64,000 bases of DNA. Origin: Lineus longissimus. Lineage: Eukaryota; Nemertea; Pilidiophora; Heteronemertea; Lineidae. Location: positions 19,537,292 to 19,601,291 of the forward strand of contig NC_088312.1 in NCBI RefSeq assembly GCF_910592395.1, in the 5' to 3' direction. Each line of letters starts with the position of its first letter. Position 1 is the first letter of the stretch. Both the position numbers and the translations under genes were made by a program. Positions 1 to 13,500 of the stretch are shown in pieces. The notes beneath the pieces were generated by a model, which had not been told where the DNA came from, did no database searches, and saw only the letters and a program-made list of their open reading frames with translations.

Positions 1-1567
1 CAAATCACTCAGAGGATGCCTGGTTTAATTGCCTTGATTGTACCCTTATTTTTCTCTGCTCAAATTAAGAGACGTTTTCCTCGCATGATAAGGTGCTTGT
101 CGTTTGATGATGTCAGAGCATCTCCTTTGGTTGTTATATGTACATCAGAAAAGTTGCTAATTTAAACAAAAAATTCTCAGACAACGCCTGGGTTATCGGC
201 AATAGCGTTCACTGATGAGTTGGGCAAATCCAAGAATAAACCCGTATTCAAACAAACTACGAAAATAAAACATACGCATCCTAATCGACTAATCAAGCCT
301 GGGAAAACAATGTCCCATTCGCCAGCCGAAACTTTCAAAAAGAAGAAATTGTTTGTTGGAAATTCCTGCTTTGAAATGTTGTAAATTTCTTTGAGATAAT
401 TGAAAGATCAAACTTAGTCTAAAACCTGAATCAATTGGTAATATTTATATGACTGATGTGAATTGCTTTTCAACAACCTGCCTTGATATTTTATTGAATC
501 CGCCATACTTTATGACGACGCTAATTGGCGCCTTCTGATTGGCTATGAGAGACAAACAGATGGCATACGAATAAAAGACCATCCCGCATTTTCCAATCAA
601 ATTTAATTGGCTGCGCGAGATTAGCTTTAATGACGAGATCAAAAGCGAGAGTTTGGGCTCGTCAGAGAGACAATTTGCTAATTCATTGCACCATAACCAT
701 GTTAACGTAAAACACTAGAAATTCGTTGTTCAAAGGCTTTTTTCCTTCACAACGTGGATGCTTTATAAGTTCACTGTAATGATAATTGCCAGCAAAGCTA
801 GGACTCTTCTTGGAATTTATTCCGTATACTCCACTTATCAAAGCTTTCACTTCCTGAGTAAAACATATGTTCAGGCTAAGAAATTAAGTTAATCACGTCT
901 TCACTGCAGTGGATGATCTGAGATTATAACACTTTCAATGAATCCGTTTGTTCGTTGCAGTGGACACTCCTTTTCTATGACACATAAGATTGCGAACTGT
1001 CACTCCTGTCTTGCTATCATTTACAATAAAGAAGGCGTCACGAACACAGGATAACAGCCTTCATTATTCTTAGCTCAATTACAGCTCTATGAGAAGTACA
1101 TGTAACTGATGGCCAGGGCTGCTGAGCCTAATTTTAATTCGAATTCGAAAATTTCTAATTGTGTAATACGCACTGAATATCATCCTGAACTTCAGGTAAA
1201 TACTCGGCGTTAATGACCATCACGTGTGCGAGGGGAGGAGCATGCGACTGACTTTGGTATTCGAAGATGACTGTCTAAAAAAGCACAACAATGCTTTAGT
1301 GTAGACAGAGATATATACATACTAGCCAAGTTACAGCGAAGTTATATTAACTGCACTACGGTGTTGTGTATTTCAATGCTCCTCGGCTACATGTATAAAG
1401 GGTTTTACGTTGATATAACCATCGCTCATTCAACGGACAACTGGTCTATGATCTTTCTGATACGATCGCCAGCTGACCCCTTCCTTTAAATTTCCTTATT
1501 ATAACGAAATCTGTTTCTAACTTCCAGACCTCCTCTTCTGTGTGACCTTGGACAAGACGCTTGACTC
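1..1567. other. Non-coding region upstream of the nuclear receptor gene
   Basis: I find no convincing gene here. Open frames are short and lack family motifs. The 5' UTR and promoter of the plus-strand nuclear receptor gene presumably lie in this stretch, but no TATA box or initiator can be assigned. A segment at about 1226-1262 resembles two others near 39240 and 40785 (see findings). Confidence 0.5.
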
Positions 1568-4500
1568 ATGATGATGTCACCCTGCCACAGTGACTGCGGC
1601 ATGATGAGTATGTCGGAGCCTACCAGTCCGCTGCTGTCTCCCCACGGGAAGAGTAAAGCAGGTAAGAGACGAATATTGGCCTTGTTTTACTTTCCTGTGG
1701 TGATGGGAATAGAACACATGATAAACTTACAAAACCTTAAAATGACTGCAGTCTTAGAAATAAAGGTCTTTCAGCTTCTGAAAAAGCTTAAACGGTTTTT
1801 CGGCCGTCGCGGGTGTAGCGCATTCGTGACACGGTAGAGGATTTTCAGCAATCTCGGGAAGCATTTGGTGTTTTTCATTTTACCTTTGAAGGCTTTTTTA
1901 GAAGCTAAAACATTTTATTTTAATAAGAATGTACCAACATTAAAATAAGCGGATATAGTGTACTGACAGCGATTCCGTTGTAATGATGTATAGTTTTCAT
2001 TTTATACCAAGTGAACCATTTTAGGACAAAGTCACAACCAGTAATTAAGAACGGACTACCCCTTTAAGAAGTCCATGTTTGATGTTTTCAATCATGCATG
2101 TCTTAATTGTAGCGGATAAGATAGCGTATGGATTTCATACGCAAGCAATTAAATATGACACAGATTCCGATAGCCTTAATGATGTCATGGTCCATCCCAT
2201 TCTGATGACCTTTAGCAACCAAGACATCAGACGTACACAAATGATCCTGACAACTTTCGACCGACTCCCAAGACTGCAGTAAGACAAAATGCCAATATTT
2301 TTCTTCCGCACAAAATGAGAAATTGCAAATTGTTTCATCCATATCTTGGCTGATGATTTGGCATTCCGATAATGAGATGGCGTATTCCATTTAGTCATCA
2401 TGCTGTAATGCGGTCTCACCGACCAGTTTTTAAGGAGAGGACTGACAAAATTGAAGGGTTCGTACTCACATTGGGTAGAAATTACAAAAATTGTGTGCGA
2501 TTAAAACTAAATGATGTGGACAAAAAGCTTGTAATGTGTCATTTTGAACATGCCATAAACTCCTGGGTGCCTGGAAGGCCAAAAAGTTGTATCATGAAAA
2601 TTAAATGCCCAGCCTTGGCAATACGGGGAAATGGCAGACAATTGAAGCAGGGACAGAACCGCGTCATCAAATATAGACCGCCAGGCTTCCCCAAAAACGT
2701 GCATGACAGTCCCGAAATTCCATGGTATCGCTTTCTAACGAATTCCGTTGAAGTCACCCGCATTAATTTCAGCTATCGACTGGTTAAGGCAGCATCTGAC
2801 TTCGGGACGCTCAGCGTTCGTCTTGTAGCGAGATCATATCGCATCTAATCTTATCAATAGTCGATGTCGCCTGCTCTTAGTCGCAACCCGATATGTGATG
2901 TTTGGCGGGGTATTTAACGAGATTTCATAGCAAACCTAAGCTAGTAATGCGGGACTTCTGTTCAGGGATTTAAATTTGAAGCCAGACCGCGCGGTTCCCT
3001 TACCGGAACTCTGACGAATGCCATAGTTGTGCAATCAGATATCCCGCTTAATACTTCAAAATATGTATCAAAATCCCGTATTCTTTAAATGGCTCGCATA
3101 ATTCGTGACAAAAATTTGGCATATTATAAGATTACTGGTACAACATGGCCGCAACATGGCCTCGAGTGGTGACACGTGCGCGCGATTTGTCCTCAATTAT
3201 TCGAGTGTTCCGACGCGTGCCGAGTGCGCACTGCAGTGAAGTACGCGACAATACGATTGGCTGGTTCTATTGGCGTAAGGACCTGTTTGGAGTGGCGCAC
3301 CTCTTTTGTGGTTGAAGAAAAACGCATAAGAAAGTTTATATCGCGTCAAGTATTAAGTACACAAGGGAGTGCATGCTACGCAATGACACTGAGCAATCCC
3401 GCGAATAGGCCGATAGATGTCCGCCTGACGTCAACCAGCTGCATGCTTGACGTCATTCTTGGACGATATCTGCCGGAAAGACACGAATTTTGTCCCGTCT
3501 GGCGCAAAAAACACTGCGATCTACCGCATTTCACAGTGAGCCTGTAGCGAGCTAGTGCCAAGACACTCAAATTTCCTTAAACAAAATTATGTCGACATTT
3601 ATTATCATAATCATCATTTTGTTCGCGACATGCCGCCAACAAACATAACACTTTCTTCACTGTAAGCAACTCATAATGGTATTCAAGGTCACCCCGGAGG
3701 TCGTCCAATCAACAAATAATAACTATGACTTTTCGTTGCCGCATCGGAAATATACAAACAGTTCTATCAATTTCCACATTCTATGGGACCAAAGATTCTG
3801 AATTTTTCTGTGGGCCCCTGCCGCGGGACCGGCTGGTTTGAATAAGAGATTTCCCACATCCTAATCTGCAGGACAATGTAATATCGCCTTACGCACCGGA
3901 TTCTAGCGGTGCTATATCGTATGTTGGGTCACGTGACCGGCTGCCTTCTTAACAAGACAACAATCCCGCTGCGATAACATTCTCGCGGTATTTCGGCCAT
4001 TGTTATATGTTGTTTTGACAGGTTTGAGGCAGATCGCCACGAAATGCTTCTTAGATGGCTTTCGACGCGGCGAAAGAGAATTCGGCTTAGCAAACAAATT
4101 GAGCTGACGAAAAACTACATAAATTGACCTGCACCCCTTTAGAGGTTAATGGCAAAATGAAAAGCCCTAACAGGTTTTTTCAGAATCTCAAAAATGTTTA
4201 GGGATGGTATTTGAATGTACTTGTCTAGTCATATTGAACATGTTGAACCATTTGAATGATATTGCTCCCGTTTCTAGATTATTCAGAAACTGTCTCAGAT
4301 CGGCGAAGCAAGAGTATACATGTTCTGTACTGCAAAACTGTCTGCCCAAGGGGAGCTTTTCAAAGGTTAAAGTTCCCTGCGTCCCTTCAAAAGAGTTACG
4401 ATATATATGGTTTATCAATACAGGATGGTCGCTAAAATTCCAATGACTTCTATCAAAAGTCCTCGGGCTTTTGATGGCCGTGTGTCACTCAACGATCTTC

Positions 4501-7500
4501 CCCTCAAGACATATTGGCTCGTCGACCCTTGGCTTACTGTCGCCGCTAAACTGATAATACGTATCCACATAAAATTAATTGATGTCCCCTAGTCCAGCAG
4601 ACACTTATCAGGTATCGATACAGTATTTTAGTGTCTGTCTCAGACGTGCAGTAAAATACTGATAGCTTGTTAGGTCAAGCGGATAGGTTAAACCAAATCA
4701 ATGCAGGATATCTTAGTTTGACTTTGAGCGGTCGAATCGGAAAGTTGTCCGTGATACATGTATAAAGAAGTCAATCTATTTCGCTGTCAGATTTATGACA
4801 TCAAAGGATTCAGAATTTGACTCTAAATTTACGTAGATGTAGCTTCAGAAAAAGCACAAACGACGATAAGACATACTTTAGGCTACTTATCAATTTTCCT
4901 GTTCGCTTGTGCAGTTTTCCCCTGTTCCGTGTTTGCATGTTGTGACCTTGTGACGCGTAAAAATTAACCTTGTCTTGGCTTGTTGGACGTACCCATTGGT
5001 TGTATTAGGGAACATATAGTATGGAAGAGACAAGGAAACAACTTCACAAGTCCACAAGGAAAAACAACCCAAGCCACATTAACATAATTGCATTGGGCAT
5101 CTTCCTCAAATTATCTTTTTCTTTCAGGCGATCGCCTCCTCGACATCCCATGTAAAGTGTGCGGGGACAGGAGTTCCGGCAAGCACTATGGCATCTACAG
5201 TTGCGACGGTGAGTTCGCAGGTCTTGTGCTCCTCAACAATATTTCCGCTGTGTAAACCTGGGTAACACTTCACGGGTTTTAATAGTCATCAATAAAGATA
5301 ACAACAGCTACCTAACAACACACTACTTCATGTACCACAACGACTGATGAAATGAAGTCTTTGCACAATATGAAAATAGATGACACCAGACACATGATAT
5401 TGGTAAAATAAAAAGCCATTCATGGTTTTGACCTCTTAAGTTATTCACTTTGCTGAAAAGCTTTACGGGATGCATATTTGTGTTGGTCAATAAAATCTTT
5501 AAAATTTTTCAAAATCTCAAAAATCCTTATTTCTAAGAGTGTATACGTAGTCAGTGACGATGCATTTATATTAGCATGCGTTTCAAAACGAATCAACTGA
5601 ATTAACTTTCAATAACATTGTAGTAATAATGTCCCATGTTTTGTTTCAGGTTGCTCCGGCTTCTTCAAGCGCAGCATCCACCGCCATCGTGTCTATACGT
5701 GTAAGGCCCAGGGTGACGGCAAGGGACGGTGCCCCATTGACAAAACACATCGGAACCAGTGCAGGGCTTGCAGGCTCAAGAAATGCTTCGACGCTGATAT
5801 GAATAAAGATGGTATGTCCGGCATTTTCTAAAATTTATGCATTAGTTTGAAATTTTCATTTTTCATGATGGTACAAGCACTTGTAATATCTAATATACAC
5901 TAAGAACGAAGGTTCTTGAGGAATTGAAAAAGCTGTGACTCAATGGTTTTTCAGCCAACATTATGCATCCGCGAGAGGTTGAAATGAAAAACCGTAAAGC
6001 TTTTTTAGTTTCTGAAGCAGCCACTGCGTGTGAACAGTCAAATAGCAGGAATTTCTAGAATTTACAATGAAAACACCTCTGAAATCTACATCGCCTCCAG
6101 ACAATGACAGAATGGTTTAAAAGCCATCAAGTCCTGGCAAATTTTCACGCTTTATCAAATAGCAAATCAAGCTTGGTGATTTCTTAGTCGAACATTGGTA
6201 CAGCTGTTTCGATCCTACGGGTAAACTTCCATGAGACGTTTGGGTGACAATAAGTCGATTTAAAGGTAAAGTACCTGCTTGCTTGACTTTAACCCTGATG
6301 CTGTAAAGTTTAATGACTCCAAAATAGATCGTAAACAGTTTGTCTTATGTATTGCTTTGTTTCGATTGTGAGTTCACATTTTCGTCGCAGCCGTCGATGC
6401 GTCGTTCAAATTTAAACAAGAAACGCATTTCCGCCCGCGCATTTCCTGCTCAACCTTTAACTGTTACCAGCTGGACAGGCAATAAGTCATTTTAAGTGTT
6501 TTATCCAGTGTATCCCATCAAGTCGATCAAGACGTCTTTCATTGCATTAAACGGCTCTTGTCCTGACCAGCACGACTCAATTATGGCACGGCAGGAGATT
6601 AATAGCTGAGTCGAGATTGTCTTAATACGGCATGTTAGCTATTGACTTTTTTGCCTCTTGGCTCTTGAGACGTTACAACACTTCGTTAGCAAGTCGAAAA
6701 ATGTTGCAGTTAATTTTTGAGCTGCATTGTATCATCGCATCAGTGACGTGAAATTAACGTCTTCCTCAAAATCTCTTGTTTTGGCTATGATTGTTCAGAG
6801 GTTGGTACCGCGTTGAAATGATGCAATTGACCAGCACTGACACGAGAAAACATGCTACCACAATCCAGGAAAATAGTCTGTTCATGAGTCGGAGGGTTAA
6901 ACATGACATGATTACATTTTTGTGACGTCTCGGATGAATCATTTGGCTAAATCATTGGCGTGGAACCCTGCAAATGTAACTTGTTTCGCATACGAACCTA
7001 CTCTCCCAAGTGCGCAAGACATGGTAGTAAACCTCATTGACAGATGGTGTGACCATAACCATTCATCTCAAACTGTCGTCTGCTGAGAGAGATGGTAGTG
7101 ACTCCCTCTAGTCATAGACGTCACGATGTCAAGTCATTCTTGGCTGAGTTTAGAAAAAACTGTTTGGTGGCGTCACGGGGGGGGGGGGCATACTTTGACG
7201 CTTTGACTCTTCTGTGAGTGCCTGTTTGATAATTAATTCAGCTGGATGTATGATATCTGGTGATTTTGGCTAGCAGTTTCTAACATGTTTTAGATTAGAA
7301 TTTAATTTATCGCCCATTTCATGTAATTTGAAGGGTGTAACTCTACATGTCCTGATTGAGCAAAGCGCTAGCAATGTTTCGTCCTATTTGACTATAGTTT
7401 GGAAGATTTGTTATAAGTCACTATTAGAATCCTTGGAATTTGATTCAAAAGGTATGACAGCTATCCCACAAAAGCTGGGGTTGACTGACCTAGTCAGAAA

Positions 7501-10500
7501 ATATCATTCATGAAAACCTATTAACATTAATTTTATTCAAAATGTACAGCAGATTTGATAGTTATACAGATTTCTTAAGGCATGTCAGATAGTAGTTGCT
7601 CTGGCAAAAACAGAGATTTGGTCGAATTTGGCCATGTTTGCTTCTTTTTATATGGTGTGGTAACGGAGGGGGGGGGGATATTATGCGCTGAAGCAACGTT
7701 TACTCACGCAACAAGCCAGAAGGTACCGTTAGAATCAAAGATGGGATAAGACTAATGGACATATTGAACGAATTAAACTTATTAGGTAGCTCAGAATCTT
7801 ACAGGCCTCACCATGATGATATATTTCAATAACCATCATCGAAGCAAGCTGGTCCCAACATCAGTCAAACTCAACTGAGGAAAGACAATGGTGGGCAGTG
7901 TTAGAATTGCCAGCATTCGCAACAAATATCCAAATGATCGAAACATTGGCGAGAATCTATGACAAAATGACACTCAGAACACAAAATGCCTCCTTGAAGA
8001 AGACGGATCAAGTCACATTTACGTCCCGTAACGGCGTACTAATCCCTCAGCGGAATCGGTATTATCAGAGTAAGTGCGCAGGCCGCTTTGTCAACATGGC
8101 GACGCATTGATCACAGGATACAATTACATCTTAATCCGCTCGGGATATGACAGGGGGACTCGTATCATCCAGTCACGTTCAACACTCCCCGAGATTTAGC
8201 TGGAATGATTTTTCGTTGCCTTAAATCTAGACGGTTCTTGTAACCAGCTGTTCTGGTCCCACGTGCCAACTAACTTTGGGACGGAATTTAGATGTACCAA
8301 ACTCTATTGAATTGATGGGGAGTTTAGAAGGCAATGATTGTTTGCAATCGGTAGTAGCCGGTCGAAAATGGTACCACTTGGGAGTAACTGTCAGTGATCG
8401 AATCCATCTCTGTGATGCGCACGTCCAGTACATGTACCTTACTGGGTTGAATAACTATTTTTAAACCCCGGGTTGAAGTGACATTTATAGTACCATTCAG
8501 TCTCATTGTTACTTTATTTGAGCTTTATTTGCCGTTTAAGTTAGACTCAGCGATAAAAATAACCTTTTCCTGGCGTGCTGCAGGATTGTTTCGTTTTAAT
8601 TCCATTATGTTAGTTCCTTTCCTGTTGGCAGGTTATTGCATGCCTTGAATCAGATTCTAGCTCTAGCTACCGTCAGGGATGATCTGAAACGCGACCCGGC
8701 CATGAGAATGGAACAGGCTGCGCGCCATCCACAACTGAACAAGCTCACCGCGCATAATGTATCATCTCATCCCAGAATCAATTGACAGTTGAAAGAAATT
8801 AACTCGGTATTAACTTGTGTCGTGCTGATGTTTGCAAGGCAGGACTCGGGCGTTGACGCTTCATTGGAAAACAACTTATCATTTATACGGGGATCATGCC
8901 CCCACTCGGAAAGTACGATTGGCGGGGAGTGGAGTGCGCGGGATTGTTGCCATGAGCGCCGACGAGCATGGGCTATTCGGCGTCGGAATCAATGAAGGGT
9001 GGCAAAAGGGTAAATATCACTCGACGTTGTGTCCATTTGGGTAAGGACGCGCCCACTGGCATTATTGGTTCAACTTCTGTTGAGTTGTAAATCGAATCAT
9101 GTCACCAAGAGGAAGTTTTTTTTCTATTATTTCGGACTTGATCTTATCCAAAACTTTCGTTAGTTTATCACGAGTTTTAAAATTTTCTGGAGAGCATGAT
9201 TTATTTTTCACCTTAGTTCTATGATTTATCACGTTTTAGTTACGTTTTAGTCTAATCAGATATACAAGAAGCTTTGTGAAAATCGTCAGCTGGGCTGGAC
9301 TTTAGCAGTAAGTTGTTGCTCAAGCCCACGCCGGATTTATAACTTTATCGCCATAAAAGAAGGGGTCTAATTAGCAAGCCATTCTTCGCCAAGGAGGATC
9401 GAACAAGCTTTGTAACTGCTCTGAAAGTCCATAATTACACCATCGGAATGTCACAAACGCAGGGTTCATTAGTGCAAACATGAATATTTAAACAAAATTT
9501 ACTTGACTATTATAAATTTGGCTGGGATTTTGTAAGGCAATGATACTTTGTACTTGGGTAACCTCATAAGGTTTATTTCTCTGGATCAATTAAAAAAACT
9601 GATGCAGTGCCTTGCGAGCGTTCCTAATGAAAGCAGCCAGTCATTTGGGATTACAATAATAATATTACTGCGCGTGTTCACTCATTTGAATAATATTACC
9701 ACATCGACATGTCGTTGGGAAAACAGTTTAGCTATTCGACAACGGCTCCGCATAACAGAGAAGTTAAACAGTCATATGATTATTTGATTGTTACTGGGTC
9801 TCTCATTAGCGGTTGCAAAACGAGATGCCAAGCCAATATCATATTCATACTGGTATTACACTATTGTTTACCGTTACTGTGGTCAAATTACATATTCTAA
9901 AGCAGTACGCAAGGCAATTTCATGTTCTTTAACTATAGTTTTTTTACCATTGTATAGCGTAACTTTGCCCATTGAATTTGATTTTGGTAATTGCACATTA
10001 AAAATTCATTTACTGATTAATGATGTCAAAATATATATTTTCACATCATGTCAAAATATAATGTTCACCTCTAGTAACGCGCGGCAGGGAGGACCGTTTG
10101 GGATTCAAGACGCCAAGGAAATCAATGAAGGCAATTTTTTATTTACTTGATTATGCAATACATACGTCGATATGATTATTACATGTAAGCGATTTGCAGC
10201 CTGTTCATTGACGCCGCCCCCTGGAATATTTTTGGTGCCTTTAAGTTTTCTTGACCAAGGTTTCTGTTTGCCGTTTTTATTGATTGGGATTGCGGAATGT
10301 GCACGGAATGACCCTTGGTGTTCGTAAAACCTTCCCTTGGTCTGCTTTTTAGATGATGAATGATTTGGCTTGATGCATGTATCACCACTAAATGACACTC
10401 GGCGACAGTTCTCAACGAAAAACAACATCCCTCTTGAGCACATCACACATGTAAATCAACGTGTATTTACTATCACTCGCAAATCAAGACATTTTTATGA

Positions 10501-13500
10501 ATAAATGAATTAAGTTTGAAATACGTTCTGACCAGATCCGTTACAAGGCGCGGTTGTACGGTGTTTGTCTATTTTGACATTTAAACGTATCACAATCAAG
10601 TTAAGAAGTATGTATGATAAACCGAGTCAACTACCGCCAATGAGTCGCGCAAAATGTATGTTTAATGAATCCGGCTGACCGTCTGCCTTGGATTTTCGGT
10701 AATATCATTCAACATACACTCTTTGGGTCATGCACCTCACCACACGTCGCATTACGCTAATCTCATAAACAGTTTAGTTGGGCCATTATTCCAATTATAA
10801 TACTATTATAATACTACACCCTATCCGATCTGTAATGCGAAAAGTAGTCAAAACAGAGAAACTGCCACCGAGTGTTACAATGTCTCATGTAAATATGTTT
10901 GGATACTGACTTATCATCAGAGTTATTCTCAAAGTTCGGTGACCCATGGCATGCACTTGGCGCGCGTCATCCAAATGTGCTAAAGAGCAGTTAGGTTTTG
11001 CCTTTTCTAGTGCACTTATTCCAGCGTCACAAAAGGTAAAAACTTCTTTAAGGTCAGCTTTTAACCAAAAAAGCCAAAAATAAGCAACAAGACTCCTGAG
11101 TTAGAACATCATTTTCTTTGACTATGTCGTCTCTAACGGTTGGATAGTTGAAATTACGGACGCTCGTAGCAACAACATGGCTTTACTTTCACATATTTTT
11201 CTGTAAGAGAGGTTATTGGAATGTACTTTGCAGAATTGCCACTGAGGGTGATCATTGTGATGTTTCATTGTTGATGACACGATGAACACCGCCGTGAATT
11301 GGGAGAGTTTTTCCAGAAAAGGGTAAGATCTGACTAAAATCAGAATGTACTATTACCCATTTGCGACCATCACATACACACGTACATCGATACGTGCCCT
11401 TGTTCTTCGCGCCTTTCCTTCACGTCTAAAACTGAAGTCAGCCAAGATATAGATGTCTGGAAACATTGATAAAACTTCGATCGAAAACTGCCTGTCACTA
11501 TTGAAGTCGAATCATTTACTTCAACTGACTGCCAGTGAAAGGGGGCTTCTCAAAAAATGGTATGTATTTTCTAGTCGGCGGTATCACGGATACATCCGAG
11601 GGGGTATACTCCGTCCTTAGCCTTCCCTCATGCCTCTGACGAATCTATATGCGTGTACATGTAATTTGCGCCTGTGTTTTATACTGCCTCACCCAAATTG
11701 ATAAAATCCTGTCGCATGACGTGGACACTATGAGTATACGGTATAAGGTGGATACTCTTTCCATGGCGGTATTCTATTGGAAAGTACAGTTGCAAAGGTA
11801 TGTTTGTGTGGACAAATTAAGATTGTCATAAAAGTGTTTGCTGTAGCCAGTGGCATCCTGGTTCTGCTAAATAATTTACATTCACTGAGAAACTAGTAAG
11901 TGACACGCGATGCATTTCTGAGCGCACCCCTCGGCAAAGTGGCAGATGAGGAGAATTACACTCAAAAGTTCGATTTGCGAGATTGAGATGTCGCGAGATC
12001 AGAGGTCTGTCGTGATTGCACCTCCGCTCCGCTGGTTGACATACCCACTGAAGCGTCAACCCCGGAGGCAAGTTGTTCAGAAGTGCAGAAACGCCGGCTG
12101 ATAAGTGGGGAGCGTCTTGTATTAGGCCTATAAACAAGTCATTATTGATAATAGGGACGCGGGTAGAGCGAGACGCTTGATTAGGTTGAGTAGTGCTACA
12201 TTTACTGTATGGGAAGTCTCGCCTGTCGATGGTAATCGATTGGAGACACTTTCGATTGGTTGTGACGTCATAAAGGTGGCCGCACGTGATGGGTTGGCCT
12301 CTTTTCTGATTGGCCCTTAATTACGCATTTGTCACTGTTGATATGCTCAGAGTCTTTCATATGAATTAAATTAAATGAGAGACTCTGGTTATATCAACAA
12401 TCTATTTGTGTTTGTTACTGATTTAGGTATTTTAATGTTGGGATTTGTTCCCTAATAAATCAATCTTCGTCAGAAATCAGCTGCAAGGATGCTGGAGAAA
12501 AAGCAGGTTTTACTCTGAAACCAAAAACAAGTTCCAACTTCATGTACATATAGAAAGAATTTGCCTGATCATACCTGCAAAACGATTATTCATCTCGAAG
12601 TTTTAATATGAATTTTAGGTGGAATTTAGGTTCGGAAGAAAATTTCTGGACTTTCGTACATGTACATGTACTTTGAATTTCAACCTCTGAGATCATCCAA
12701 GGGGCAATTGGCGTCGTTTTCAACAACATAAAATATGTTCATCAAACGTTATACGAATTTCTTTATCAATGTATCATTCGGTCACTTTCAATTACTGTCA
12801 AGCTATTTGAGGTCATTCTAGCATAATACGTTAAAACGGGCTCATTTACCTTGCGGAAAGTCTTGCGAAATCTCTTAATACGTCCATTTATTGAAAAAGC
12901 GAAATTCACTTAAACTTTCAAATGAAAATAGTTTCGTAAAGTTCGACGTAAGAACCCCTGCAGCTGTTGGCGATGAAAAAGGTTTCTTCCCTTGTCAAAG
13001 TTCAACAGCCACCCATCACGTGTGCAGCCATCTACGAACGGTAAGTGAGAGGAGGCTACCAGAGATCAATTCAATTTCTAATCACCCGTGCCATGTCAAA
13101 GATTGAAAACGCGATAGATAACCAAGGCTTTCAAGCTCTCAATAAATTGGTTGTTTTGGTGTAATGCGTTCGACTGGCACGAGAGATCGCCTGAAGAGCG
13201 GGCACAAACATTAAAAGAATCTGTTAGTTTTTTTGCCAAATTGCGACTCAGGGTTTTTCTAAATTGCGACTCTGACAATCGTGAGACCGGAAATCTGTTG
13301 AACGACAGGAGTTGAATTGAAGTGAAATCAGTGTTAAATGACTGCTCTCTCGATTCCGTGACAACCTCTCCGACCTCGTCCTAGCGGAATAATTGGAATG
13401 TTGGTAACACGGGGTGTCTCTCAAGATATTTGCAGTTAGACACCATCTTTAGCCACCTAGGGTGAGGCTTGATTGGATAGCGTTCATCCGCCTGTGGTCA

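Noticed and set aside
2372-2848. 158-codon plus-strand open frame
   Set aside because: It lies in NR2E intron 1, has no recognisable motif, and has equally long open frames on the opposite strand.
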